The notes: generated by a model not told the origin, from the letters alone. Counted from the first letter of the stretch, positions 32,456 to 44,499 are shown. The stretch is 64,000 nt of DNA from Siderastrea siderea (GCA_964030785.1 OZ034967.1:47784033-47848032); one strand, 5' to 3'. A program made the numbers and translations.

Positions 32456-35038
32456 CTTATATTTTCCTCACCCCAACAACTTTCAGAAATCTGAAAGCTG
32501 GCAGAATCTGCTTCTTTAGTTAAACGTCTTTAATTTTGGCTTGTTTTAATGTTGCCAACAAACAGAAGCCCAAGCTGCAAATGGCACCAGCTTAGCAGCC
32601 ATGCAATTTTGCTTGTAGACGAATGATGTCTCTGTAGGAATCCTACCATCCTCGGTAGTGCCAATCACATTCTCGTTACTGGACTGAATATATTCTCTGC
32701 ACTGTCTGGGAGACTTTTCCTGTATGTCGACCCTAATAAGATGATAGATCATTATGTTTTCAATTCTCATGACCTGTTACTTTGATCAAGTAGTGGTAAT
32801 TAAAAATTGGATACCGGTCATTACTGGGACTTAAACAAGCAACATTTTACAATGCAATTATTCAAAGTACTATTAAGTGCAGAGTTATGAAAAAATGAAC
32901 ACTTTCCGTAGTTAAATACTGCATCCTTTTAAAGAAATGAGAAGTTTTTGTACAATTTTACTTTCTCATTATATTTTTCTCATTTGCATTTTGCTTCACA
33001 TTGTAGTTGAACAACGATTACGGAAATTCAAAATGCTGTATTTTCAAAATGGAAGATGCTAGGAGACTGGAAACTTGTAGAAGGATTTATTTCTAGGTCA
33101 TCTTCAACCTGGTGTAGATAAAAATTCAGAAGACCTCGCGATTTTGATTTTAGGATTTGATCACATTAATGAATCAATAGAGTGAAGTCGCATAATCCGT
33201 TTTTATATGCTAATGAGAATCACTAAAATGCTAATGAGAAGAACAAAAAAAAACTGAGCACGCACAACTGAAACCATTGCTTCAAATTCCTAATTGTGAA
33301 CATTTGAAAATAACAAGCCTTAAAATGAGCTATTCTTTTCTTCCACTGTTTGCATACCAGCATGAGAAAGTACCGGCACGAGTGTTCCACAGGCTTTGAA
33401 CACAAAGTTAGCCTTTTAATTTAGTGCAGGGCTGCATGTGGGTTACGTGAGAGAAGCATTGAACTGAAATTTAGTTCACTGCTGCATGTTCAAAATGTCG
33501 AGATTCGTGTGATACAGGTACACGTAAAGCGAGTTGCCTTGTGGAGTTTGGAGCGTCCTTTTTGAAATGATCGACAACTTGAAACCTAGTGTACCAAGTA
33601 TTATTAAAATGATTATTTTCTTCGGCGTATACTGAACATAGGTACGCATTTCAATCGTGAATCGCTCGTGCCGTACCCAAACCAGTAATTAGAATATTAT
33701 GTGCCTCATTAGCATATAAGGAACGGGTTATACGAATTCACTCTAATGACACCATTTCAGGGGACAGTTCTCGTTACTGGGAAGCTTTATGGATTTCGGG
33801 AACAATCTGTTGTCAAAATCAATTCCAGGCTTTGCAAGGTCATCACCACAATCCAGTCCATCAGGAATGTTCTCAAGATCCACAAAACAAGACTCTTTGG
33901 ATTCATGACTGCTGGAGCCATCAAAGTTAATCCAGCTACACAACTGTCAAAAAGGTATCCAGCTACAGCATTGTTAAAGATACACTAGCGGTAAATGTAA
34001 CTCATGGGAAGACCAGATATTCTACGTGGTATGTTCTGTTTTCTATTTCCGTCACATTTGGCTGTGAAAGAAAAACAAAATGGTCTGTCATGAGAACAAC
34101 AGAACCATGTTGATAAAGCACATGTTCACGGAAAAATCACTTCTGGTCAAGTCAAGTACAGTCACAGATGTGACGAGAAACTACGCAGAAAAATGGGCGT
34201 TGAGCACTATTGGTACACGCATACAGGCACCTTCATTGATAATCAGTTTGTTACCTTTTGCCTTGTTTTCCAAATGATTGGTCTGAAAAATAAAGATTTT
34301 GAGGGTTACAATATGTGGTACTGTGTAAAAAGTACTCTTTTAGAAGAATGAGTTAGAAGAATGAGGGAGCGTTATGTAAGTACTGGTAAGCTTAATCCAG
34401 TCAGGAGTCAGTACTGTTTTGGCAAATCTTCATTCGTTAGTAAGAAATACATGTAGAAAACCCAAAAAAGGTACAAATAGGAGGGAAAAGAAGAGAACAG
34501 AAGAGGTAAATTAATACAATTACAAAATCAACAAGCTTTAGGGTAACACATCTACTAAGAGTATCCATTTTTCAAGGTGCAAACTCATTTTGATTTTGTT
34601 TAGCTCAAAATTCTTCAATCTTTTGCAACTACGACGACAATAAAATACAGACTGTTCGCCTATAAGAACAACATGGTTAAGAGACATAAAAAGCTGGGAA
34701 GGATATCCTCAGATATATTCCTTGTTTTTCTATTCCAAATTGTTCCAACTGGAAATGACCGAAAGATTCCTGAAGCAATATATTTGGTAAGCCCATGCTC
34801 GTTTTGGTTCGTTTTTGTGTGCTTTGAGGGAAGACGCTGGTCCCACAGGCAGCATTGTTTTTTTATTCCCTTTGTTATTATTTATTACATCATTCAACTA
34901 CTATTTCTTGCTTTTTATTGTTTCCAACTCAAAAAATTGAGCATTTACATCTGGTCATACTTTCGGACTCAGAATGAACAGTCTTTGTGGCACATGGTGC
35001 AATGCCAGTAACTGTTCTGTTAGTCTTACATCACGGCC
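32456..35038. other. No firm gene; possible minus-strand exon at 33743-33943
   Basis: Mostly AT-rich with chance frames. At 33743-33943 the minus strand shows an acceptor (CCTTTTTGACAG) followed by an open 66-codon stretch rich in Asp, Ser and Cys (INFDGSSSHESKESCFVDLE and GLDCGDDLAKPGIDFDNRLF) ending KWCH and a stop. Its composition is protein-like, but no relatives or neighbouring exons are recognised. Confidence 0.3.
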
Positions 35039-35278
35039 TTGATAAGGGATTACTTATCAAATCGATTCCAAAGAGTGAGACTGGGTGACACACTTTCAAA
35101 CTGGCGATCAATATCTAAGGGTGTCCCTCAAGGATCTCTTCTCGGCCCCTTATTATTCAACATTTTTATGAATGACCTTTCATATGTTATTAAAGAGAGT
35201 ACGCTGTCTACTTACGCCGACGATACACAAATCTTTTATGCAAACAATGACCTTCCTAGAGTTGAAGAACCCTTGTAG
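35015..35278 (+). pseudogene. Non-LTR reverse transcriptase fragment
   Basis: A short open piece covers the core RT motifs: IRDYLSNRFQRVRLGDT, the GVPQGSLLGPLLFNIFMNDL block and the catalytic YADDTQIF. It is truncated on both sides and ends in stops right after the catalytic motif. The motif style fits the jockey/CR1 group of LINEs, but the piece is too short for a firm clade. Confidence 0.8.
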
Positions 35279-36993
35279 AATCAGACACTATGTACAACTT
35301 ATGTAGAGGGTATGTCATAAGTATTTAAAAACTATGCTCAGTGCCATACAATGGTATTATTTAAACTCTGTGTAATTTATATGCCCCTTCTATTTTTTTG
35401 ATAAGAAATACTATGTTTTTGCTAGTCAAATGGAACCTTCACATAGTCTATTTCAAAATTATGTACATGTAGTTGTAAAGAGATCAATGTCAAACAAATG
35501 ACATAGCTTTTAAATAGTATCTGCATATGTTTGAAATAGTTTTAACATAGCTTTTAGATAAAGCTTTGCAAAGCCAAAATGCAGCTTGGCAGTGATCGGA
35601 TAGCATTGACATAGTGATAACATACAATATAAATAGCCTTTAAATAGGAATGAGATAGATAATCAATAACTTTCAAATAGAGAAAGCATGTGACAAAAAT
35701 AGTTTTTAAATAGGGTTTAGATAGATTTTACATAGCATTGAAATAGAAAAAATATATGGTATAAATAGCATTTAAATAGCTTTGAAATATTGATAGCATA
35801 TCCCATTGCATAGAATTTACATAGAAGAAACATGGTGTTGACTGATCCATCCAAACAGAATTAACCAGTTTACTTATCAAAACAAGAACAACAGATTACT
35901 TTAAAATGTTTTTAATAATAAACTTTTCCTCTTACAGTGCTCAATACTTGAAATAATCCATATATGAGGCAAAAAAAGTATAAATACGAAGCAACAACAC
36001 CTGATACAAAAATCAGAAGGGAAAAAACCGTTACTGCAGAAACTTTCAATTTTCAGGGGTTGTCTCTTCGGCTTTCTTCTCTCCCTATAAAGAAAACAGT
36101 AATATATATTTATTTTTTTAATATTGATGGGTTTATTTTAATGTGTGATGTTAAATTATACAACTCCGAGTGTTCTTTTTGCCATTTTTTTCTTTGAGAA
36201 GCATCCAAGATAAGATAATGAGAACATGGTTGCTTAGTTGCTCCCGGTTCCATCTTTTCTCCATTCATAATTGTTAGCTTTGAAGTTGATCTCACTTCAA
36301 GTTCTTCTCTTCCTAGCGCTACACCATTCTTTGTACTCCAAGAAATCAATGCATACATCTAAATAAGAGGAGCCTGTCAAATCGAGGATCCTTTGGTTCA
36401 AACACACATGAAAACCTGTTGTAGTTTCAAGTTTTTCTTCGGTTTGAACTTTCAATTAAAAACAATCTTCAAATAAATCTTAACTAAGCTTAAGCTTATA
36501 ATAAGCAAAATTCACTTTCTTACCTTTTAAAAGTGTCAAAGATGAATGAATGAATGAATGAATGAAAGGCTAATGAAAGGATCCACTGGAACGTACTTTA
36601 AAAGAAGATAAAGTGAAGTTTCCACCGCAAACAAGCAAGATAGTGAAGCGACGCTTGAACTCGAAGAGACGCTGTGAAATATCACACATCGATCGCATTG
36701 TATTTTCATTTGAGGAGGCGCGATTTCCATTGGACAGCAAAATATCACACCTAAGAAATCTTGTTTGATTTTTACCGCACTGTCATTTTGCGAAAGCCGC
36801 CAAAGTTGCTGCTTAGTGCTAGGTAACCAAGCAAAGTTTGCATTTGTAACCAGGCACTTGTGAAACAAAAGATGGCGGCCAATGTGGCGTTCAAATTGAC
36901 TGAAGTGTAGTGCACATCGTAGTGCACAAATCCCAAAAGTTAAAGTAAAATGTCCACGCCAAGATGGAGTAGACGTTAACTGTATGGTAACAG
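35279..36993. repeat. No firm gene; cryptic ATAG-rich repeat at 35480-35830 and (AATG)n at 36541-36567
   Basis: From 35480 to 35830 the words AATAG, CATAG and GATAG recur about every 10-20 bases between A/T-rich spacers (for example TTTTAAATAGTATCTG and CATTTAAATAGCTTTG). At 36541 a clean AATG microsatellite is present. A minus-strand frame at 36110-36358 (starting MYALISWSTKNGVALGREEL) might be a first exon, but I found no donor site or homology to support it. Confidence 0.45.
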
Positions 36994-37521
36994 CCAGTTT
37001 CGCTACTTGTCGAGTTCGCTACGTTCGAGTTCGCTACATGTTCGCTACCCACATGCCGAGTTCGCTACGTCACCTAACCGAGTTCGCTACCAAAGTTGAA
37101 TTTGTTTCCATACTAACATACTAAAAGTTTTTACCGAGTTCTAGTGACCAACATCTTGTTTATGACACAAAACGTCGCCGACCGCGCCGCGCCATGTTGT
37201 CCACCATGTTTTGTTTGCCTGTCATGGTGCCTGTGCAATGGAACAGCGGTATTTTTACATGAGATCGTAGCTTTTGATGTTTTGCAGGGATGTTTTGAGA
37301 AGGCCAGGCAAAAGATAAGAAAGTCAAGAAAAGTCGGTAGTATTTTGTCAATTCTTTTTTAATATAATACTAATATCAAAGTGTTTACATAGTTTATGAC
37401 TCTAAGAATGTAACCTAAACACACATTTGAACGGTTTAAAATCCGCATTGCTAATAGAATGAAAAGATAAAATCTTAGCAATCCTACAACTTCAGTTTAA
37501 TGAAAAGAAAAAAAATCCTTT

Positions 37522-37884
37522 TAAAACCTTAGCTTAACGTGATGTTTGAACTTAGGCTACGATATATACACGAAAAATAGAAGAATAATCCTATAACCTT
37601 ACGCTTAATGTAATGTTTGAACTTAGGCTACGGTACAATGTACCCATACGCGCTAGAATATACTTAACTACACACTATACACGATATATATGCCGGCTAG
37701 AATATACTTAACTAGAGAGAAAAGACTAGAGTGGAAAGAGATCGTAAAAACCGTATAACCTTAGCTTAAAGTAATGTTTGAACCTAGGTTCTATACACAC
37801 TATTATAGCATACTACTTAACTAGGATAAAAAGACATCGTGCAAAATCCTATAATCCTTCCTTAAAGTAATGTTTGAACTTAGG
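37522..37884. repeat. Four spaced copies of a ~35-bp repeat at the 3' end of the MULE gene
   Basis: Copies near 37522, 37598, 37759 and 37852 share CCTTAGCTTAAAGTAATG and TTTGAACTTAGGCTAC with small variation; spacing is 76, 161 and 93 bp. The last copy contains the stop codon of the transposase gene on the minus strand, so the repeat overlaps the end of the coding region and its 3' untranslated region. Confidence 0.75.
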
Positions 37885-39897
37885 CTACTCGCGAAGCGAT
37901 GACACGTGAAGCTGTCTTCAGGAGGCGGTTTGCCGATATTTCGCCGCTCTGGAACTTGTCCCAGGCATCGAAGAGACGTGCTTGAACATCTAAATACTGC
38001 CTTGGCTGAATCCTTTTCAGCTTCCTGTCAGACACTAGCCGGATTTGAAGGGACGCTAGTTTGGCTTCTTTGTTCAGCAGTTCTATCAACAAGTAGAAAG
38101 GAATCTGCGATTTTCCTTGGGCGCGACGGTTTAGGCTGTGGTGCCATCCTTCAGTGTCATTGTTGGTCCGGACAGACTGCTGAAACATGCTCCAGTATGA
38201 GGGATGCCACATGGTGCTGGTAATCCACATGCTGGAAATGTACTGCACAAAAGCTTGTAAAGGCGGTGTGACAGCTTTTGTCTCCAGGCGATGGAAAGCA
38301 TTGGGAATTTCATCGGCAGGCAGAAAGGGGAGGGCTAGGAGTTTTCTGATACGTCGATGCATTCCGCGGTCATTTATGTACGCTTGCTGCAGTCCGAGTT
38401 CCTGAACCTGTTATTTGAAGTTAGAAAAGAATAAAGGCACGATCAGAAATACGAACTACGGAATATCTAATAAAATGCGGTTTGTATGGAATGGTTGAAA
38501 TTGGTACATCTTAGACGTTAACTAAACTTGGTCACTTAGTAGCTTTTTTTTTTTCGTATTTGACACTTTTTGATACTCACTTTCCTCCATAGGGCCTGAG
38601 TCCAGTGAAATGCACACCCCATGATCCGCACCTCGGGAAGCAACTTCCGAAACGTCGACCAAATGGCGCTCTCGAAGTCTACGGTTATTTTGCGGACGGA
38701 AGGTTGACTGGGCAGGAGCTTCAGTATCTCGCGGATGACAACCCTGTAGTCCTTCTTCCGCTTCCCGGACATTAAGACAAATACCAAAGGTACTTGTTTG
38801 GCGTGATCCTCACTCCGGACGAAGGCGTTGATTGTCAGCAACTGTGTGAATGGGGCCTTGCAAAGTTTAAAGGTACCGTCAACGTACCAATTTTTAGCTC
38901 GTGCAAGGGTATGTAGCTGTTTGTCGGTGGCAAATATCAGATGGCGACGATCACGCAGCTGAAAGAAAAAGAAAAGTTAAATACATATACCTTCGAATTT
39001 TCAATTAACTAATGCAAATTAAAATAAGTTCCGTTTTCTCCGTTAGAATGTGGAATCAAGGGTTTTTTGTTGGTTTTCTCAATCAGGATACCATAATGTA
39101 AGCTAAGTTTTTTTATGTTACCTTGATATCTCCTTGCATGAATCCATCCGGTATATGGTTGGCGTCTATTTCGAAGTCCAAGTCCGTTGGGTCTGATGGG
39201 CGCAGTCTTTGACGCAGATAGTTGGCCGCTTTTGCTAGATTTATGGGCTTGGGCAGGGCGCAGCCGTCATCTCTTCCATTAGTACTTCGTTAACAATTAC
39301 CATGGCAGGCTTGAATAAATCGTTCAGTGCTTGCTTCTTTGTCCTGGCCGTTATTTTTGCAGCCAGCCCAGTCCCAACTTGACCAGGGTGGTTGTGTTCG
39401 TGTCGCCCTAAGACCAATTCTCTGTCAGCTCTCTGTATAACTGTGGCTCTGCAAGGGTTGACCTAAACGAAAAACGGTAAAAACGATTAATGAATCAAGT
39501 GTTATAATAAATATCACAAACTAGTAAAACTAGTAAAATAGTACATAAACCAATCAGTTCCCTACAATGACACTTTAACATAAAATAGAATTATCTACCT
39601 TAGGCCGGACAGTACATTGCCAGTCCGTATTTTCTCCTCGACGTCTCTGGATATTGTAGGTGTAACCACGGTTATCTACTAGTTTGGGGCGCCCTCTTTT
39701 TCTTGAATCACGAACAATCTCGAACTCGAGTTTGAAGGATTTGTCGAGCTCTTGAGCTGGAGGCTCCAAAATCAAAGACTCATCCTCAATGGCATCATCA
39801 GCGGTACGTGGAGAAGGGACGCTCGCAGGACCCTAAGGACGCAACAAAACATAAATCAACCTGTATTCGTAATAACTGACACTCCTATGATACTTTT

Positions 39898-40190
39898 TAT
39901 ATAAGATAAGATAAGATAAGATAAGATAAAGCCTTTATTTAAAGAGGGTAAAACACATAATAGTATATACATACTAATAAACTTGTGGCCCTCTGTACTA
40001 AAACTATATAATATTAAAAATACATATATATATATACACGTAACTATTTACAATTTATAATACTGAGTAGATAGAATTTAAAAAATATAAATAAATAAAT
40101 AATCAAGAAAATAAGTAAATGAAGAAACAAATAATTAGTAAGTAGATAAATAAAATAAATAAATGAATAAACTAATAAACTAAAAGAATA
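39898..40190 (-). mobile_element. LINE 3' tail fragment in intron 4 of the MULE gene
   Basis: Read on the minus strand the stretch ends with CCCTCTTTAAATAAAGGCTT followed by (ATCTT)n, a typical LINE tail (polyadenylation-like AATAAA followed by a microsatellite). It is AT-rich and without coding sequence. It sits in only one of the duplicated introns, so it inserted after or outside the duplication at 40190-41400. Confidence 0.5.
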
Positions 40191-41410
40191 TTTACATGCT
40201 ATTTGATGTAAGGTTAGTTGGTCTGCATAGCAAAATTGTGTTCAAGGAGTTGGACTTTTGCGTAATGATGAATTGAAAGTTTGCATCTTTTCTTCATTGG
40301 CGTTAATGGCGAGAGCCTTCGAAAAAAATTATTTAATGCAGTAAACTTCGATTAATCGCGCTAAAATTAACATCAATGTACTATTCAAGGAATAGTCTAA
40401 TACAGAAAAATATATAGCTTGCCAGAAATCGCTACATTTTGAAGCGGCGAGACCGTCAAAACTCCCTATTTTTGGGTCACATCGCCAAAAATCGCCACCT
40501 CACGGTGCGGGCGATTTTGGCTTAGAAAAAAATTATTTTGTAACGTTTACAAAAAAAGATATGTTTATGTTTACTTTTAGACTAAGATAGTTTCGTGGGT
40601 AAAGATTGAAGGAAATTGATTTTCTGACCCGAAACGTCTGTGTTAAAAATAAATACTGTAAGGTAAAAGTTACACATACCATACTGTCCTGGGAGAAGCG
40701 TAAGTCTGCCAGGGAAGCCGCTGGAGAAGGAATGCACGCAGGACCCTAAGAACGCAGCAAAACATAAATCAGCCTGTATTCGTAATAACTGACACTCCTA
40801 TGATACTTTTTATATTTTATATTTACATGCTATTTGATGTAAGGTTAGTTGGTCTGCATAGCAAAATTGTGTTCAAGGAGTTGGACTTTTGCGTAATGAC
40901 GAATTGAAAGTTTGCATCTTTTCTTCATTGGCGTTAATGGCGAGAGAGCCTTTGAAAAAAAATTATTTAATGCAGTAAACTTCGATTAATCGCGCTAAAA
41001 TTAACATCAATGTACGATTCAAGGAATAGTCTAATACAGAAAAATATATAGCTTGCCAGAAATCGCTACATTTTGAAGCGGCGAGACCATCAAAACTCCC
41101 TATTTTTGGGTCACATCACCGCCAAAAATCGCCACCTCACGGTGCGGGCGATTTTGGCTTAGAAAAAAATTATTTTGTAACGTTTACAAAAAAAGATATG
41201 TTTATGTTTACTTTTAGACTAAGATAGTTTCGTGGGTAACGATTGAAGGAAATTGATTTTCTGACCCGAAACGTCTGTGTTACAAATAAATACTGTCAGG
41301 TAAAAGTTACACGTACCATACTGTCCTGGGAGAAGCGTAAGTCTGCCGGGGAAGCCGCTGGAGAAGGAACGCACGCAGGACCCTAAGAACGCAACAAAAC
41401 GTAAATCAGC
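40190..41410. repeat. Tandem ~600-bp exon-plus-intron duplication in the MULE gene
   Basis: 40190-40790 and 40815-41430 are nearly identical (for example TTTACATGCTATTTGATGTA, CAAATTTTGAAGCGGCGAGA-like and GGTGCGGGCGATTTTGGCTT blocks in both). Each ends in a 66-bp exon encoding GPACIPSPAASLADLRFSQD or its close variant, followed by SM. Exon 2 (41543-41608) is a more diverged older copy (STSIPSQAESLADLSFDQ), and exon 5 begins with the related GPASVPSP. Confidence 0.85.
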
Positions 41411-43104
41411 CTGTATTTGTAATAACTGACACTCCTATAATACTTGGTGAGACTATTCGTGGGTTGTTTTTAACCTGAACACTAATTTAAAATAAATACT
41501 GTAGGGTACTGTAACAAGTACTTATGAAAAGCTCATACATACCATGCTTACTTGATCAAAGCTTAAATCCGCCAGGGATTCTGCTTGGGACGGGATGCTT
41601 GTAGAATCCTAAAAACAGCAGTAAAAAGGGAAACAATAAATAAGTCAACAATTTAAAGCTTCGCGTTCTTAGCAGTTTGCATCAAAGTTTCATTTGATAA
41701 AAAAATAACTGGGTGACTTTTCTAGGACTTACCAAAGGTGGATAAATGGTGGAATTCAAATCATCCTCCAACCTGGTGCTTTCTGCAACGGGTTTTTCAT
41801 AGCACGGGTCGCAGATCCAATCTATCGGCTGCCCCGATCGAACAGCAGCGCGGTACTCGACCTGGGAAACGCCAGTTTGACAGGTTCGATGTTGCCATCA
41901 GTTGCAACCGTCGCATTGCAAAGCTTCTTGGCGGGCCCGAACTGGTAACTTGCAGGAAATACATAGATCCATCTTCGTGAAGTTTATCTCTCTTTGTTGA
42001 AATTTCGAGTTTCTCGTTTTGCGTTAAAGTGATTGTGAGAATTCGAAATGCCATTGCCCTTTTTATACACAGCACAGGATCGAAATACCTAAATTAACTC
42101 AATTTTATTGGCTCTCTCGTAACAATAAAAACCCGCGCTACTACAGTTTTAGCTTGGTTTTATTGTAATGAAATTTGCATTTATACAATAGCACTGTCGA
42201 CTTGTGACTTTTTTAATTGCTTAACTTTAATAAGATGCATTTTCTCACCTTCTGCAAACAAAGACTAACTAAAATAAGACTTGTCACTTTTTTTACTTAA
42301 ACATGGGCCGCAACTTGTTAGTTTCTCGATTATAAAGCACAAGAGACCCACGCGTGTATTCAATAACGAAAAGAGTTGATTCCTGTTAGACAGGACTTGT
42401 TTACGAATCATGTCATTCACCAAATAGCTGATAACTGATGCTAATTATTTGCCTTATAACGCATTAAAGTAGCACGTGCACGTGTTTCCCGAGAGGTAAA
42501 CTTTATTTTGTCCAACCGTCCATAGCTCGCAAACATTGGAACATTTGGTTTTATGTAATTTAGAGTTGTTGAAGGAAATAAAATGAACTAAGAGCTTTAA
42601 GCGATATTACCCTGACCGCGCTGAACCGCACGTTCGGGAGGAACGAACATCCGTTCCAGAGGCCTGGGCTCAAAATGCGAGTTCAATATGGCGGTTAATT
42701 ATAAGATGTCTACACAAGTCGCGTTAAACCACAGTTTTCTGGGCAACTAAAACGGGAAAGGATCTATTGTGTTCTCCAGTGTATCAATCACCAGGCAACA
42801 ATTGGATGAAGTCTTTACCACGAGTACATTCAAGTATAAAGGTAAATTTATTTCACAATATATAAGCTTAATTAGGTTTCAAGGCCAGTTTCATCTTTTT
42901 ATCAGGTTGGTGGCTAATCGTACCAGTTGTAGTTCTGTTTTTTACAGTTGTAGTTCATGGTTTTATGGTTGGAAGCGAACTCGAATTAAATAAGTAGCGA
43001 ACTCGACACGTGGGTAGCGAACTCGACTCGTAGCGAAACCGGCGTAAATCGGCTGTACGATTCAACGGTAGAAGCGCCCAAAACAACAAGATGGCGACGT
43101 AAAA

Positions 43105-44222
43105 TTGATTCCAGTAGCCCCACACGTGAAGACGAAGTTGTTGACATTCGTGGGGAGTTTTCATCCGAGGTGTTCGTAGACTCATCCCTAGTAGACTTGG
43201 GAAACAACACTTCAACATTTAAGAAGCAAAAACTTTTAGACGAATGTCTGTCTAATGAAATAAACCAAACTCAATCATCTTTCAACGATGGTTCGCAGAC
43301 TACAGCTGGTGGCCACGATGCATCCTGCATGCAGAAGATTGGTCATGAATTCGAAATGACTGATGACTAGTATGTAGTCATCAGAAATGTTGCAGCTGTG
43401 ATCTCAGTGCCCTGTGAGTACTTTGCAGTAGTAGAAGTTTCAGAGAGAGACGATGAGCAACTGCCCAAGTACAGGGACAGGACAGTGGTTTACCACATTA
43501 CAAGGGTGAAGACATCAAACAGGTACCTTCTTTTGCATTAGATGTTTTCTTATGTATCACCACCACTTGCAGTGACTATGTATTTGGCTTTCGTTACTTT
43601 TAGGGGACTCGTGCTATATAGAGAAAAAATTGTCTGAATCCACGCGCAAAAATGACGAATTTAATTCACTCGCAAAAATGACGAATTCAATTAACTGTAC
43701 AAAGTTTAGCAATAACTAAACTCAACAATAACAAAGCTAACCGTCGTAGAATCAGTGCTTAACCCTAAACAGAAGTGTAGATGAGTTCTTAGGCCTAATC
43801 ACTATCGGTCAGTGCTTTACCCTAAATACTGTAGATGAGTGTTTAACCGTTTTTCATTTTGTTTTCATTTGTTTTTCTCGCTAATAAACGCTCGTCATCA
43901 AATTTGTCACTCGTCATTTTTGCGTGTGCATTCAAACAGTTTTTCACTGGTTTTTTTCCTATGTAGCGCAAGTCCCCTAAAAGTAACGATAGCCATGTAT
44001 TTTGTGTTAATAGCAAGCACGCCATCAATTGGGCACCTGATTTTCTGTTTGATTATCAGAGCATTACAGTTAGCTTCATATGTTTATTTAATAACTTTCT
44101 GTGTTCTCTCTTTTAGACTCATGGCTGTCCCTGTGGTGAACATTATGAGAAAATTTCTCAGAGTGGATGTGTCATCTGGATATTACATTTGTCTGCTACC
44201 AAATCCTTATGAAAAAGACTGA
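43105..44222 (+). pseudogene. Two 3' exons of an unrecognised gene with an in-frame TAG
   Basis: Exon A is open from about 43105 to 43522 apart from TAG at 43368-43370. It translates to an acidic, Ser/Asn-rich stretch (EDEVVDIRGEFSSEVFVDSS, FKKQKLLDECLSNEINQTQS), then after the stop to YVVIRNVAAVISVPCEYFAV and DRTVVYHITRVKTSN, and ends at a GTACC donor in phase 2. Exon B (44117-44222, acceptor CTCTTTTAG) continues in phase with LMAVPVVNIMRKFLRVDVSS then GYYICLLPNPYEKD and a stop. Exact phasing across the intron and protein-like sequence on both sides of the TAG argue for a real gene with one nonsense mutation. The family is not recognised. The MULE right end lies only ~60 bp upstream. Confidence 0.5.
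43586..43994. mobile_element. 409-bp MITE with 8-bp target duplication
   Basis: ATGTATTT flanks both sides (43578-43585 and 43995-44002). The ends are inverted repeats of about 80 bp starting GGCTTTCGTTACTTTTAGGG on the left and GGCTATCGTTACTTTTAGGG on the right when read inward, and both contain CGCAAAAATGACGA further in. An 8-bp duplication with GG-starting ends would fit Merlin-like or hAT-like families; no transposase is encoded. It lies in the intron of the gene at 43105-44222. Confidence 0.85.
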
Positions 44223-44499
44223 CCAGTGTCACTGTCTTGTAAATATTTTGACATTAGTTATCATTACGAACTCCATAGTATGATGTCTATAACAGTAGTG
44301 TTAGCAATTTATTAGCATGAGACTTAGTAGAAACATCAATTTATCCAAATACAAACATGCTTGGAGGCTTGTGACTACTGTTGCAAATAATAAAGCCTAT
44401 TTAATACTGCATTCACAAATTGTGTGGAAATGCAATATCCTCTCGCACAAATCTGATTTCAAGAAAATTCTGTGACAAGGTCTCAAAGAACCATATATA

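Larger units (their letters stand above)
37880..41972 (-). pseudogene. MULE transposase gene, 8 exons, PHD-like and FLYWCH fingers, inactivated
   Basis: Exons on the minus strand: 41972-41733, 41608-41543, 41382-41317, 40745-40680, 39832-39599, 39462-39122, 38958-38581 and 38407-37880, all with GT/AG borders and phase 0. Exon 1 encodes a PHD-like finger (MDLCISCKLPV, QCDGCN, WQHRTC, WICDPCYE). Exons 5-6 encode a FLYWCH finger (KRGRPKLVDNRGYTYNIQRR, WQCTVRPK, CRATV, HEHNHPG). Exon 7 encodes the MULE domain with the first Asp in WYVDGTFK and a second in ITVDFESAIW, then GCAFHWTQALWRK. Exon 8 gives the C-terminal region (TNNDTEGWHHSLNRRAQG). Two lesions: TGA at codon 25 of exon 1, where the context suggests an ancestral CGA, and exon 6 is 341 nt rather than 342, shifting frame near 39275. 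Exons 2-4 are homologous 22-codon units. In the intact family the protein would cut and move the element. Confidence 0.85.
36994..43042 (-). mobile_element. Mutator-like (MULE) element with ends built of CGAGTTCGCTAC repeats
   Basis: The left end starts CCAGTTTCGCTAC (36994-37006) followed by CGAGTTCGCTAC at 37011, 37026, 37057 and 37079 plus one partial copy at 37040. The right end mirrors this: GTAGCGAACTCG at 42994 and 43014, a variant at 42972, and the terminal GTAGCGAAACCGG at 43030-43042. Total length is 6,049 bp. The only gene inside is the minus-strand MULE transposase gene. The 8-10 bp target duplication expected of MULEs was not found, so the exact borders may be a few bases off. 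Confidence 0.75.

Noticed and set aside
32546..32770. 74-residue minus-strand frame (QEKSPRQCREYIQSSNENVI)
   Set aside because: Protein-like composition, but no splice sites, homology or neighbours to support it.
41797..42075. 92-residue minus-strand frame over exon 1 of the MULE gene
   Set aside because: It is a different frame of the PHD-like exon; the Cys pattern and splice phase fit the other frame.
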